Shown here: positions 17,865 to 26,575 of the stretch, one piece after another
Layout of the letters: the number at the start of each line of letters is the position of its first letter
Numbering within the stretch: the first letter of the stretch is position 1
Notes under the pieces: generated by a model
The model's database searches: none
What the model saw: the letters and a program-made list of their open reading frames with translations, nothing else
What the model was told of the DNA's origin: nothing
Source of the DNA: Williamsia phyllosphaerae
GTDB taxonomy: Bacteria > Actinomycetota > Actinomycetes > Mycobacteriales > Mycobacteriaceae
DNA length: 64,000 nt
NCBI RefSeq assembly: GCF_014635305.1
Contig: NZ_BMCS01000003.1
Span: 620,001 to 684,000 of the forward strand
Direction: 5' to 3'
Translations under genes and position numbers: made by a program

Positions 17865-18443
17865 TCAGTACACCTGCACGCAGAAGGCTCGCGAGACCGC
17901 GGTCGCCAGTGCCGTCCGGCGCCGACGGTGCAGGGCGGGATCCTCGGACTCGGTGGCGGTGTGCACGATCGCCGACTGAGCCCAGGTCGCGGCCATCGCG
18001 ATCAGCATCGACCACAGGTCTGCCGGGTCGATGTCGTCGACCACCACCCGCCGGCGCTGCGCATCGGCGATGTCGGCGAGGACGTCGACATCATGGTCGG
18101 GTACGTCGGCGAACAGCGCCCCGTGCGGGGTCCGCTCCAGTCGCGCCCAGGTCAACAGTCGGACCAGGTGAGGGTCGCCGAGATACATGTCGTAGTAGCG
18201 CGCCGCGTATCCGGGGAGATCATCGGCGTCGAACGGAGTCCTCCCGACATCCGACTCGACGCTCGACGTGAAGACCACGTCGAACAGCTCGTCCTTGTTG
18301 CCGAAGTAGCTGTAGATGAGCGACTTGTTGGCCTGCGCGCGTGCGGCGATCCGATCCACCCGCGCACCGGCGATGCCGTGGTCGGCGAACTCGACGGTTG
18401 CTGCGGCGAGGATGCGCTCGCGAGTGGCTGCGGAATCTCCCAT
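17865..18443 (-). CDS. TetR-family regulator
   Basis: This 192-residue protein has an N-terminal helix-turn-helix (TRERILAAATVEFADHGIAG, then ANKSLIYSYFGNKDELF) and a helical ligand-binding C-terminus. It is transcribed away from the alcohol dehydrogenase gene, and two near-identical palindromic repeats fill the gap. It probably represses itself and the dehydrogenase and may also control the P450 downstream. The ATG giving MGDSAAT is preferred; a TTG eight codons earlier lies within the operator. Confidence 0.88.
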   Translation of the reverse strand: MGDSAATRERILAAATVEFADHGIAGARVDRIAARAQANKSLIYSYFGNKDELFDVVFTSSVESDVGRTPFDADDLPGYAARYYDMYLGDPHLVRLLTWARLERTPHGALFADVPDHDVDVLADIADAQRRRVVVDDIDPADLWSMLIAMAATWAQSAIVHTATESEDPALHRRRRTALATAVSRAFCVQVY

Positions 18444-18462
18444 GCCGGGGATTCTAGCCGTA

Positions 18463-18525
18463 TCCAACCGGTTGGTTGCGTAACACCCGATTCCGGTCTA
18501 GCGTAATTCCAACCAGTTGGTTGGG
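18463..18525. promoter_or_regulatory. Duplicated TetR operator (two 18-bp sites)
   Basis: Two 18-base copies, TCCAACCGGTTGGTTGCG at 18463-18480 and TCCAACCAGTTGGTTGGG at 18508-18525, differ at two positions and lie 45 bases apart. Each contains a CCAACC/GGTTGG-type palindrome. They lie between the divergent TetR and alcohol dehydrogenase starts, the normal place for autoregulation. Confidence 0.75.
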
Positions 18526-18559
18526 AAATTCTCAGACCGTCACGATCCGAGGAGAATGC

Positions 18560-19603
18560 GTGCGTTCCACGACCGGATACCGAGCCACCGCGCCGGATCA
18601 ACCGTTGCGCCGATGGGATTTCGAGCGTCGCGACCTTCGACCCGACGACGTCGCGGTGCGGGTGACCCACTGCGGTGTCTGCCACACCGATCTGCACGCC
18701 CGACTCGCGGTCACCGCGGGGGACGAGGCGAGCGCCGTCGTTCCCGGCCATGAATTCGTCGGAACGGTCAGCGAGGTGGGGACGGCGGTGACCGACTTCT
18801 CGGTCGGTGACGCAGTCGCGGTCGGCAACATCGTCGACTCCTGCGACGTGTGCGACATGTGTCGGGCCGGGCAGGAGAACTTCTGCCGGGAGTTCCCCAC
18901 CCTCACCTACGGGGGCACCGACCGCCAGGACGGGTCGACGACCCGAGGTGCTTTTGCCGAGGAATACGTCGTACGGGACCGTTTCGTCTATCGCCGACCG
19001 GCAAATCTCGATCCCGCAGCGGTCGCACCGCTGATGTGTGCGGGCATCACCGTGTGGGAGCCGATGCGCCGGTGGAACGTCGGCCCCGGCGTACGCGTGG
19101 GGGTGGCAGGCATCGGCGGGCTGGGGCATCTGGCCGTGAAGTTCGCGCATGCACTCGGCGCGTCGGTCACCGTGTTCACCACCTCGGCCACCAAGGTCGC
19201 CGAGGCGTCGGCTCTGGGAGCGGACGCGGTGGTCGTCTCGACCGACGACTCCGCGATGGCTGCTCAGGTCGGTGCACTGGACCTGATCGTCGACTGTGTC
19301 CCGGTCGAACACGACCTCGCGCCGTACCTGCGGTGTCTGGCCCTGGACGGGACGCTGTGCTCACTGGGCCACCTCGGTCCGGCGTCGGTGGACGTCGTGG
19401 ACCTGTTGATCGGGCGGAAGAGTCTGAGTTCGGCGGGAAGCGGAGGTCGGCGACACACCCAGGACATGTTGGATTTCTGTGGTGAGCACGGCATCACCGC
19501 CGACGTCGAGACCCTGCCGTCGGCACAGGTCGACACCGCGCTCGATCGATTGTCGCGCAACGACGTACGGTACAGGTTCGTGTTGGACATGTCCGACCTC
19601 TAG
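18560..19603 (+). CDS. Zinc-dependent alcohol dehydrogenase (CAD/YahK-like)
   Basis: This 347-residue medium-chain dehydrogenase oxidises alcohols or reduces aldehydes with NAD(P). The catalytic zinc ligands lie in THCGVCHTDLH and GHEFVG. The structural zinc is held by the four cysteines of CDVCDMCRAGQENFC, and the Rossmann motif is GIGGLGHLAVK. The pattern fits the cinnamyl-alcohol-dehydrogenase-like subgroup. The GTG start has GAGGAG about six bases upstream. It is probably repressed by the divergent TetR through the two sites in its promoter, with an alcohol or aldehyde as inducer. Confidence 0.92.
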   Translation: MRSTTGYRATAPDQPLRRWDFERRDLRPDDVAVRVTHCGVCHTDLHARLAVTAGDEASAVVPGHEFVGTVSEVGTAVTDFSVGDAVAVGNIVDSCDVCDMCRAGQENFCREFPTLTYGGTDRQDGSTTRGAFAEEYVVRDRFVYRRPANLDPAAVAPLMCAGITVWEPMRRWNVGPGVRVGVAGIGGLGHLAVKFAHALGASVTVFTTSATKVAEASALGADAVVVSTDDSAMAAQVGALDLIVDCVPVEHDLAPYLRCLALDGTLCSLGHLGPASVDVVDLLIGRKSLSSAGSGGRRHTQDMLDFCGEHGITADVETLPSAQVDTALDRLSRNDVRYRFVLDMSDL

Positions 19604-19642
19604 ATCAGCGGACCGGGGTCTGACGCACAGCGGAGGCACACC

Positions 19643-20266
19643 ATGACGGCGGTACTCGAGGACTATCGACGATGGCGGGCCCTCGGGGAGGGCGGCCTAC
19701 CGGCGAATCCGGTCGGCTGGTTGGTGGCCAGGATGTTGCGGCCGTGGGGACGGGACACGATCGCCGTCGACGCGCCGACCGACGCCTCCCCACGCGACTT
19801 CACGCTGCCTCAGCGCAGCGGGGATCGGCCGACGATCGCACCGTATCCGATCCCGCATCGAGAGCTGCACGACGTCACCACGCCCGACCGGATTCGGGCC
19901 CTGGCCGAGCACGTGGCCGCGTTCGCCGCAGGCGACCGTAGTCCGATGATCAACGCCACGAGCAGGTTCGAGCGACATGGCGATGCGTTGTTCGTGCGCG
20001 ACGCCACCACGGCCGCCCCCTGGATCGCGCAGTCGCGGGGTGAGGTCGCCCATGTCCACGGCACTCAGGGGTCGCTGCACGTCGTGGCCGATCCAGCGGA
20101 CGTTTCCGAGATCATCACGCGCGGGTGGGGAGAACGACACCCGCTGGCCGGGCGCCCGATCATCGGGCTGCCTGATTCCTACCTGTTCCTCTACGCGCCC
20201 CGGGACGAGAGCGATCTCGAACAACTGGAACGGATCATCGACCGGGTGGTCGCGACCGCGCGGTGA
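19643..20266 (+). CDS. Luciferase-domain (DUF5519-like) protein
   Basis: This 207-residue cytosolic protein has a C-terminal half (about 130-205) that matches the small 'luciferase' domain family: HVHGTQGSLHVVADPADV, ERHPLAG, and YLFLYAPRDESDLEQLERI. This family is unrelated to bacterial LuxAB, and its activity in most bacteria is unknown. GGAGG precedes the ATG. It lies 39 bases after the alcohol dehydrogenase and may be in its operon. It converges on the broken FAH-family gene. Confidence 0.75.
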   Translation: MTAVLEDYRRWRALGEGGLPANPVGWLVARMLRPWGRDTIAVDAPTDASPRDFTLPQRSGDRPTIAPYPIPHRELHDVTTPDRIRALAEHVAAFAAGDRSPMINATSRFERHGDALFVRDATTAAPWIAQSRGEVAHVHGTQGSLHVVADPADVSEIITRGWGERHPLAGRPIIGLPDSYLFLYAPRDESDLEQLERIIDRVVATAR

Positions 20267-20277
20267 CGCCGGTCGGC

Positions 20278-21280
20278 TCACCCTCTCTCCGGGGCCCCGA
20301 CCGTGTTCGTGACCGAACCGATGCCCTCGATGTCGAGGGTCACCGCGTTGCCGGGCCGTATCCACCGGTCGAGTTCGAGTCCGCATCCGGACGGGAGGGT
20401 TCCGGACGCGAGAAGCTCACCGGCGTAGAGGTTCTCGCCCTTGCTCGCGTAGGCAACGGTCTCACCGGGGGGAGTAGCGGAGTCCCGCGGTGCTCGTCGT
20501 CGACCAGGTCTCGTCGTCGACGACCACCGAGGCGGTCAACGCATCGATCCGGGGCAGGATCTCGTCGGCGGTGACGACCACCGAGCCCATCGAGCTGGCG
20601 AAGGTCTTGGTCTTGACCACCGGTCCGAAGGATCCGTTGCGCTGTTCGTCCCACTGGACGTCGCGGGCGCTGACGTCGTTGAAGACGACGAACCCGCCGA
20701 TGGCGTCGGCTCCCTGGACTTCGGTCGCGTTGCGCACCGGACGGTCCACGATCATGGCGAACTCGAGTTCGAAGTCGAGCGCATCGGTGTAGGAGGGCCA
20801 CGGCAACGAGGCGCCGTCGGCGACGATGCTCAGATGATTGCCGGTGTAGTAGAGCGGATGTCGGCCGAAGGATGCGCCGGGCCGAAGGGCGGGGAAATCC
20901 CGTCGGGTGAGCGTCTCGTAGGCGCGGATGGCGGGCATCGCGACTGGCAGATTGCGTTTCACGAGTTGGTGGGCGGCCTGACTCCAGTGTTGCTCCCAAC
21001 CGAGGAAGCACCGTAGCGAGAGGGGCTGGTACGGCAACGACCCCGCAGGGTCGTCGACGATGCCGACCCCCTCGGCGATCGCGACGTCCATCAGGCGCAT
21101 CGCCATGTCGCGCCCGCGCTCGCGGGACGCGAGGAAGGTGAGCAGATCGGTGGTCGACCGACCGCGGACGTCCGGCTCGAAAGCCGCCGCGGCGACATCG
21201 ATGTCGATCCACGCACCGGAGCTCTCGTGTCGGGTCGCGAGAACGTCGGTGGTTCCAGTGGACACGCGCCTGATCTTCAT
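20278..21280 (-). pseudogene. Fumarylacetoacetate hydrolase family protein, frameshifted
   Basis: This is an FAH-family C-C hydrolase or isomerase. The reading frame is typical from MKIRRVST through LYYTGNHLSIV, LDFELEFAMIV, GFVVFNDVSARDVQ and VKTKTFASSMG, then meets a stop just after AGLRYSP. One extra base in the run of six G (C on the coding strand) at 20467-20472 restores the expected ending: ETVAYASKGENLYAGELLAS, then GCGLELDRWIRPGNAV, to a TGA at 20278. This is therefore a one-base loss in a homopolymer, either a real mutation or a sequencing error. The start has GGGGGAT upstream. Confidence 0.85.
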
Positions 21281-21374
21281 GGATCCCCCGATGACATGCG
21301 AACGCAGACGGACAGTCGGCGAATTGCAGACGAATCTACATCGTCTGTCGGCGCACCGTCTCCGCCGCGACGGT

Positions 21375-22250
21375 TCAGTTCGGTGCGGCGATGCCGTCCA
21401 GTACGGCGATCTCATCCTCCGGCAGGACGAGCCCGGCGTTGGCGATGTTGTCACGCAGATGAGCCACCGACGAGGTACCGGGGATCAGCAGGATGTTGGG
21501 CGAGCGTTGCAGCAACCAGGACAGGGCGACCGCCATCGGCGTCGTGTCGAGCCGGCGCGCGACACCCGCGAGTTCCTCGGACTGCAGCGGCGAGAACCCA
21601 CCGAGCGGGAAATACGGAACGTAGGCGATGCCCTGCGCGGCAAGCGAATCCACCAGTTCGTCGTCGACGCGATGCGCGATGTTGTAGAAGTTCTGCACGC
21701 AGACGACCGGGGCGATCGACTGTGCCTCGGCGACCTGCTCCGCGTTGACCGTACTGACGCCCAGATGCTTGATCAGGCCTTCCTGCTGAAGCTCGGCGAG
21801 CACCGTGAACGGTTCGGCGATGGAACCGGCCGCAGGACTGTCGAAGTCGCCGACGCGCAGGTTGACGACATCGATCGCGTCGAGACCGAGACGTTCGAGG
21901 TTGTCGTGCACGGCTTTGCGCAGTTGATCCGGTTCGCGTGCCGGCGGCCACCCACCCTTGTCGTCACGCAGTGATCCGACCTTGGTCACCAGGTGCAGCT
22001 CGTCGGGGTACGGGCGCAACGCCTCGGCGATGATCTCGTTGGTGACGTGGGGACCGTAGAAGTCACTCGTGTCGATGTGGTTGATCCCCGCTGCGATGAC
22101 CTCCTGGAGGACCTCGATCGCGGCGGCCCGATCGGCCGGGGGGCCGAACACGTGCGGCCCGGCCAACTGCATCGCGCCGTAGCCCATCCGTGTGACCGTG
22201 AGGTCGGGTGCCATCGTGAAGGTTCCACCGGGAAGTGTCGTCGTTGCCAT
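21375..22250 (-). CDS. Aldo/keto reductase, PdxI (YdbC)-like
   Basis: This 291-residue (beta/alpha)8 NADPH-dependent reductase closely resembles E. coli pyridoxal reductase PdxI (YdbC) as I remember it: GYGAMQLAGPHVFGPP, NHIDTSDFYGPHVTN, DVVNLRVGD, VCVQNFYNIAHR, AYVPYFPLGGFSPLQS and SPNILLIPGTSSVAHLR are all in order. The catalytic Asp, Tyr and Lys are present in HIDTSDFYG and LVTKVG. The usual AKR His position is replaced, as in PdxI. It probably reduces pyridoxal to pyridoxine or a similar aldehyde. GGAGG lies eight bases before the ATG. The FAH-family gene follows on the same strand. Confidence 0.87.
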   Translation of the reverse strand: MATTTLPGGTFTMAPDLTVTRMGYGAMQLAGPHVFGPPADRAAAIEVLQEVIAAGINHIDTSDFYGPHVTNEIIAEALRPYPDELHLVTKVGSLRDDKGGWPPAREPDQLRKAVHDNLERLGLDAIDVVNLRVGDFDSPAAGSIAEPFTVLAELQQEGLIKHLGVSTVNAEQVAEAQSIAPVVCVQNFYNIAHRVDDELVDSLAAQGIAYVPYFPLGGFSPLQSEELAGVARRLDTTPMAVALSWLLQRSPNILLIPGTSSVAHLRDNIANAGLVLPEDEIAVLDGIAAPN

Positions 22251-22409
22251 GACCTCAGCCTCCACCATTTCCGGCCGGCGTGACAGGACCCGCCGGTCCA
22301 AGGATGGGCGGGGCATGGGTCTGTCGGGTGTGGGTGTCGGGATCGGTGGTGGCTGCACAACCACCGTTCGGCGACGCCGCACCGTGGCGAACTGGCACCA
22401 TCGGGACCT

Positions 22410-23291
22410 GTGAGCAGAACCGCCTCGTTCGTCCGCGTCGGTGTGGCCTACGTGATCGCCATCGCCGTGGCCGCGGCGTGGCTGGTGGTCGGCCCCACCA
22501 CCGACCTCCTGTGGCTCGACGCCCTCATCGCCGACGTCCTGGGCACGTTGGTGATCTTCGTGTTCAGCCGCGTCCACCACAATTCGAGTTTCTACGACGC
22601 CTACTGGAGTGTCGTCCCACCGCTGCTGTTGATCTACTGGTGGGCCGAAGGCGGGCTCGGCATCGACTCGCCGAGAGCGTGGCTGGTGTTCGCCGTGGTG
22701 CTCCTGTGGGCGGTCCGCCTCACCGCGAACTGGGCCAACGGCTTCCCGGGTCTGCACCACGAGGACTGGCGATACGGGCTGCTGCGCGGGAACGCCGGCC
22801 GTTGGGAGTTCGTCACCGACCTGGTCGCGATCCATCTCATCCCCACGGGCCAGGTCTTTCTCGGCATGCTGCCCGTCTACGTCGCCGTGACGCACACCGG
22901 TGACGACCTGCTCTGGCTCACCGCGATCGCGACCGTTCTCGGTGTCGCGGCAGTCGTCCTCGAGTTCGTCGCCGACCGACAGATGCTGCTCTTCGTTCGC
23001 ACCCGCACCCCCGGGCAGGTGATGAACCGCGGCCTCTGGAGTTGGTCTCGCCACCCCAACTACTTCGGCGAGTTCGGATTCTGGTTCGCGCTGGCGCTCT
23101 TCGGGGTCGCGGCCGCACCCGCCGACGCGTGGTGGTTGTTCATCGGCGCGCTCGCGATGTTGGCGATGTTCCTCGGTGCGAGCATCCCCATGATGGAGAC
23201 GCGCAGCCTCGAGCGCAGGCCGGAGTACGGCGAGGTCACCGCCCACGTGTCGCGGTTCGTTCCCCGTCCACCACGTCGGGTGTCGGTGTGA
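22410..23291 (+). CDS. DUF1295 / steroid 5-alpha-reductase-like membrane protein
   Basis: This 293-residue integral membrane protein has about seven hydrophobic segments. Its C-terminal part has the signature of the steroid-5-alpha-reductase/ICMT superfamily, NRGLWSWSRHPNYFGE. Superfamily members use NADPH to reduce double bonds or methylate lipids at the membrane; the DUF1295 group has no fixed substrate. The GTG start follows a region with no strong ribosome site. The stop overlaps the start of the next gene, a flavoprotein, in GTGA, so the two are likely made together. Confidence 0.85.
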   Translation: MSRTASFVRVGVAYVIAIAVAAAWLVVGPTTDLLWLDALIADVLGTLVIFVFSRVHHNSSFYDAYWSVVPPLLLIYWWAEGGLGIDSPRAWLVFAVVLLWAVRLTANWANGFPGLHHEDWRYGLLRGNAGRWEFVTDLVAIHLIPTGQVFLGMLPVYVAVTHTGDDLLWLTAIATVLGVAAVVLEFVADRQMLLFVRTRTPGQVMNRGLWSWSRHPNYFGEFGFWFALALFGVAAAPADAWWLFIGALAMLAMFLGASIPMMETRSLERRPEYGEVTAHVSRFVPRPPRRVSV

Positions 23292-24463
23292 ATCGCCCCC
23301 GGGTGCTCGTCGCCGGTCTCGGCGACACCGGTGTACTGACCGCGATCCACCTCGCGCGGCATGTCGACGTCGTCGGCATCTCGGCGAAGCCGGCGCTGGT
23401 CAGCGGACAGGAGCTCGGCCGCAGGCTGGCCCACCCCGATGACTGGGCGCGCGACTACCGGATCGGGTTCGATCGGTTCCGCGGTCTCGATCGCATCCGG
23501 ACCGTGCACGGGTCGATGACCGGTGTGGATCTGGATGAGCGAGCGGTCAGTGTTGTGCTCGCCGACGGGTCATCGGGTATCGAGCCCTACGACGCACTGG
23601 TCATCTCGACGGGGGTCACCAACGGCTTCTGGCGCCGACCGACCCTTCAGTCGACCGCCGAGGTGGACAGCGGTCTCCGGGCCGCACACGACCGGCTGGC
23701 GTCCGCCGGATCGGTGGCCGTTCTCGGCGGGGGCGCGGCGGCGGTCAGCACTGCGGCCAACCTCGCCGCGGCGGAGCCGGGTCGCACGATCGACCTCTAC
23801 TACCCGGGTGAGCGCGCGCTCCCCGCGCACCACCGACGGACCTGGTCGAGGGTCGAACGACGCCTGCGCAGCCTCGGGGTCGGCCTCCACCCCGGGCATC
23901 GGGCGGTCGTACCGGAGGGCTTCTCCTGTGACCGCATCACCGACTCCGCCGTCGAATGGAGCACGGGGCAGTCGCCGGCGCATGCGGACGCGGTCGTCTG
24001 GGCCATCGGCCGGGTGCGCCCGAACACCGAATGGCTGCCCGCGGAGCTGCTCGACGACGACGGGTTCGTCCGGGTCGGCCCCGATCTGTCGGTGCCGGAT
24101 CGTCCCGGGGTCTTCGCCGTGGGCGACGTCGCCGCCACCGACCCACTGCGCGGGTCGGCGCGCAACCGGGCCGATCGCCTGCTCGCGCGCAACGTGCGGG
24201 CCCACCTCGCAGGTCGCCCGCTCCGTCGCTACCGCCCCCGGAGCCGGAGGTGGGGTTCGGTCCTCGGGGCACAGGCCGACGGACTCGAGGTGTTCACGCC
24301 GTCGGGCCACGGCGTCCGGTTCCCGCTGTGGTCGGTCGAGCGCATCCTGCAGCCCTGGATAGTGCAACGCGCGATCTACGGAGGCGTTCGGCGGCCCTCG
24401 GCGGCCCTCGTCACGGACCCGCAGGTCAGCGACCGCGCGCGCCCCGCTCGGCGAGACGCTTGA
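23288..24463 (+). CDS. FAD-dependent NAD(P)/disulfide-type oxidoreductase
   Basis: This 391-residue flavoprotein follows the two-dinucleotide-binding-domain plan of NDH-2 and AIF-like proteins. The FAD motif VLVAGLGDTGVLTAIHLA is at the N-terminus, a second Rossmann motif VAVLGGGAAAVSTAANLA lies near the middle, and the FAD-closing motif RPGVFAVGDVAATD lies near residue 278. There is no clear C-terminal membrane anchor. It is coupled to the DUF1295 membrane gene by a 4-base overlap, which suggests that it supplies or removes electrons at the membrane. Its tail overlaps the convergent SRPBCC gene by 38 bases. Confidence 0.87.
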   Translation: MNRPRVLVAGLGDTGVLTAIHLARHVDVVGISAKPALVSGQELGRRLAHPDDWARDYRIGFDRFRGLDRIRTVHGSMTGVDLDERAVSVVLADGSSGIEPYDALVISTGVTNGFWRRPTLQSTAEVDSGLRAAHDRLASAGSVAVLGGGAAAVSTAANLAAAEPGRTIDLYYPGERALPAHHRRTWSRVERRLRSLGVGLHPGHRAVVPEGFSCDRITDSAVEWSTGQSPAHADAVVWAIGRVRPNTEWLPAELLDDDGFVRVGPDLSVPDRPGVFAVGDVAATDPLRGSARNRADRLLARNVRAHLAGRPLRRYRPRSRRWGSVLGAQADGLEVFTPSGHGVRFPLWSVERILQPWIVQRAIYGGVRRPSAALVTDPQVSDRARPARRDA

Positions 24464-24932
24464 AGTTCAGCAGTTGCCTCCGGGCCATCACTAGATCGCC
24501 GATGCTGATCACGGGGCGCGTGACACCACCCCCGGACATCACGACCTTCAGCAGCAACCGGGTGGTGTGTTCGTCCACGGCCACCAGGTCGTAGGACATG
24601 ACCGCCCCGAGGATCCGGCCGGTCAGACTCGTCCCCGGCGTGACGGCGAGGATTGTTCCGCACGGACGCGTCGCGGCCCTCGTGAAATGTTCTCCGACAA
24701 CCGGTTCCGGCATCGACACCAGGTCCCGCGGCGATGTGCGACCCAGGTTGTCGATCCAGTCGTACGAGTACGGAGCGAGCCGGATCTGGGACACCCACGG
24801 CCACAACCGCGTCCGCGCGACGTCCACCGTGACACCGCGCCACGCCTGCAGCGCCGGCGCCGTGACGATGTCGTCACACGGGTAGTGCCGGGCGACCTCC
24901 TCGTCGCTCACGTTCCAGCGGTCGCCGATCAC
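24426..24932 (-). CDS. SRPBCC-type (polyketide cyclase-like) protein
   Basis: This 168-residue protein fits the START/SRPBCC helix-grip fold: an N-terminal VTVDVARTRLWPWVSQIRLAPYSYDW, central beta strands, and a long C-terminal helix (MARRQLLNFKRLAERG). Such proteins bind hydrophobic ligands, and only some are enzymes. A GTG start was used. It is encoded opposite the flavoprotein gene, and the final 38 bases code on both strands. Whether the ligand is a lipid or a polyketide cannot be told. Confidence 0.78.
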   Translation of the reverse strand: MIGDRWNVSDEEVARHYPCDDIVTAPALQAWRGVTVDVARTRLWPWVSQIRLAPYSYDWIDNLGRTSPRDLVSMPEPVVGEHFTRAATRPCGTILAVTPGTSLTGRILGAVMSYDLVAVDEHTTRLLLKVVMSGGGVTRPVISIGDLVMARRQLLNFKRLAERGARGR

Positions 24933-25075
24933 GGGGAGCCCCGGTGCATCTCGTGCGACATCGACGAAGCATACGACGCCCCTCTCGGCGTGGCCGCCGG
25001 ATCATCGCTCTCGATGCGCGGGGACCCCACTGCGGCGATAATCAGGCGAGTTCGTGTGGGTGAGGAGGCATCAGG

Positions 25076-26575
25076 GTGGGAGACGACCTCGGGACGGACG
25101 GTGTTCGGCTGCCGCGGCGGACCTTTCTGCGGTACGCCGTCGGTGCCGGCGCCGCGGCGGGCGCGACCGCGGCGATCACGCCGGCGAACGCAGCCCCGGC
25201 CGGCCCCGACTGGGCAGCACTACGCACCCGACAGGACTCGGTCGTCACCGCGTCCGACGGGGCACGATTCTCCGAGGCCACCGCCGTCTTCAACACCCGA
25301 TACGACTCGACCGTCCCCGCCGCCGTCGTGCGACCGCGCACGACCGGTGAGGTCGCCCGCGCAGTGTCCTTCGCGTCCCGACGGCGGATACCGGTCTCGG
25401 CTCGCGGCGGCGGACACTCCTACATCGGCGCGTCGGCGGCCGACGGTGCACTCGTCATCGACATGCGATCGTTGTCGTCGCCCATCGCCTACGACGAGAC
25501 CACGCAGACGGTCTCCGTGACCCCGGCCACGACACTGTTCGATCTGCAGACGTTCCTGCACCGGTCCGGGCGGGCACTGCCGGTGGGCACGTGCCCGACG
25601 GTGGGGATCGGCGGCCTGACACTGGGCGGCGGAATCGGTGTCGACACCCGCGAACACGGTGTGACCTGCGACCGGCTCGTCGCCGCCACCGTCGTCCTCC
25701 CCGATGGCCGGATCGTGTCGGTGTCGCGGCAACGTCACGCGGACCTGCTGTGGGCGTTGCGCGGTGGCGGAGGCGGGTCGGTCGGGCTGGTCACCTCGAT
25801 GACCTTCCGTACCCACGCGGCGACCGGGAAGGATCTCGTTCTGCTCGGGTTCGCCGAGGAGGAAACGGCCGATGTCATCGCCGCGTGGGCGTCATGGCTG
25901 CCCACGGTGGAGCCCACGGCCTGGGTGGGCGTGAACGTCGAGTCCGATCGTGCCGGTGGTCTCCGATGTGGCGTTCTGATCGCCGCCCCGACGGGGGCAG
26001 GCCCCGACCTCGCGGCGCGGTTCGCCGCCGCGGTCGGTGTCACGCCGATCTCCACCGCGGCGGAGACCCTGGACGCCGACGGGGTGTTGCTGCGACTGGC
26101 CGGCGGCAGCCCGACGACGCCCCGCCACGGGTTCACCGCGGGTTCTGACGTCGTGGCCACCATCCCCGCTGCCACAGCGCGTGCGATTGTCGCGGTTGTG
26201 CGGTCCCGATCAGCTTCGGGCGCAGCTGGTTCGGTGATCATCGACCCCATCGACGGCGCCGTGGGATCGGTCCGACCGGGCGCCTCGGCGTTCCCGTGGC
26301 GTCGTCACCTCGCAATCGTGCAGTGGTTCGTCGACGTCGCTCCGGGTGGGTCCTATGAGTCCGCGACCTCATGGATCGCCGACGCGCACGAGGCGGTGCG
26401 ACCGGCCTCGGCCGGCGCGTACGTCAACTACGTCGAGCCAGGAGATGAGCCGAGTCGCTACTTCGGGGCCAACCTCCCACGTCTGCGAGCGACGCGCGCC
26501 TTCTACGACCCGACCAGGGTGGTGCGATCCTCCACCGAGGCAGGGACGGTGTCGGCCTCGCCGCCGGGCGCGTAG
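25076..26575 (+). CDS. Tat-exported FAD-linked oxidase (berberine-bridge-enzyme-like)
   Basis: This 499-residue protein has a twin-arginine signal (LPRRTFLRYAVGAGAAAG, with an Ala-rich cleavage site near residue 41), so it folds with cofactor and is exported. The VAO/PCMH FAD domain follows. GGGHSYIG holds the His that usually binds FAD covalently, and VGTCPTVGIGGLTLGGGIG carries a Cys matching the second covalent link of BBE enzymes. The C-terminal BBE segment is NYVEPGD, then RYFGANLPRLRATRAFYDP. It probably oxidises a sugar, alcohol or alkaloid-like substrate and makes H2O2. Its last 73 bases overlap the convergent acyltransferase gene. Confidence 0.92.
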   Translation: MGDDLGTDGVRLPRRTFLRYAVGAGAAAGATAAITPANAAPAGPDWAALRTRQDSVVTASDGARFSEATAVFNTRYDSTVPAAVVRPRTTGEVARAVSFASRRRIPVSARGGGHSYIGASAADGALVIDMRSLSSPIAYDETTQTVSVTPATTLFDLQTFLHRSGRALPVGTCPTVGIGGLTLGGGIGVDTREHGVTCDRLVAATVVLPDGRIVSVSRQRHADLLWALRGGGGGSVGLVTSMTFRTHAATGKDLVLLGFAEEETADVIAAWASWLPTVEPTAWVGVNVESDRAGGLRCGVLIAAPTGAGPDLAARFAAAVGVTPISTAAETLDADGVLLRLAGGSPTTPRHGFTAGSDVVATIPAATARAIVAVVRSRSASGAAGSVIIDPIDGAVGSVRPGASAFPWRRHLAIVQWFVDVAPGGSYESATSWIADAHEAVRPASAGAYVNYVEPGDEPSRYFGANLPRLRATRAFYDPTRVVRSSTEAGTVSASPPGA

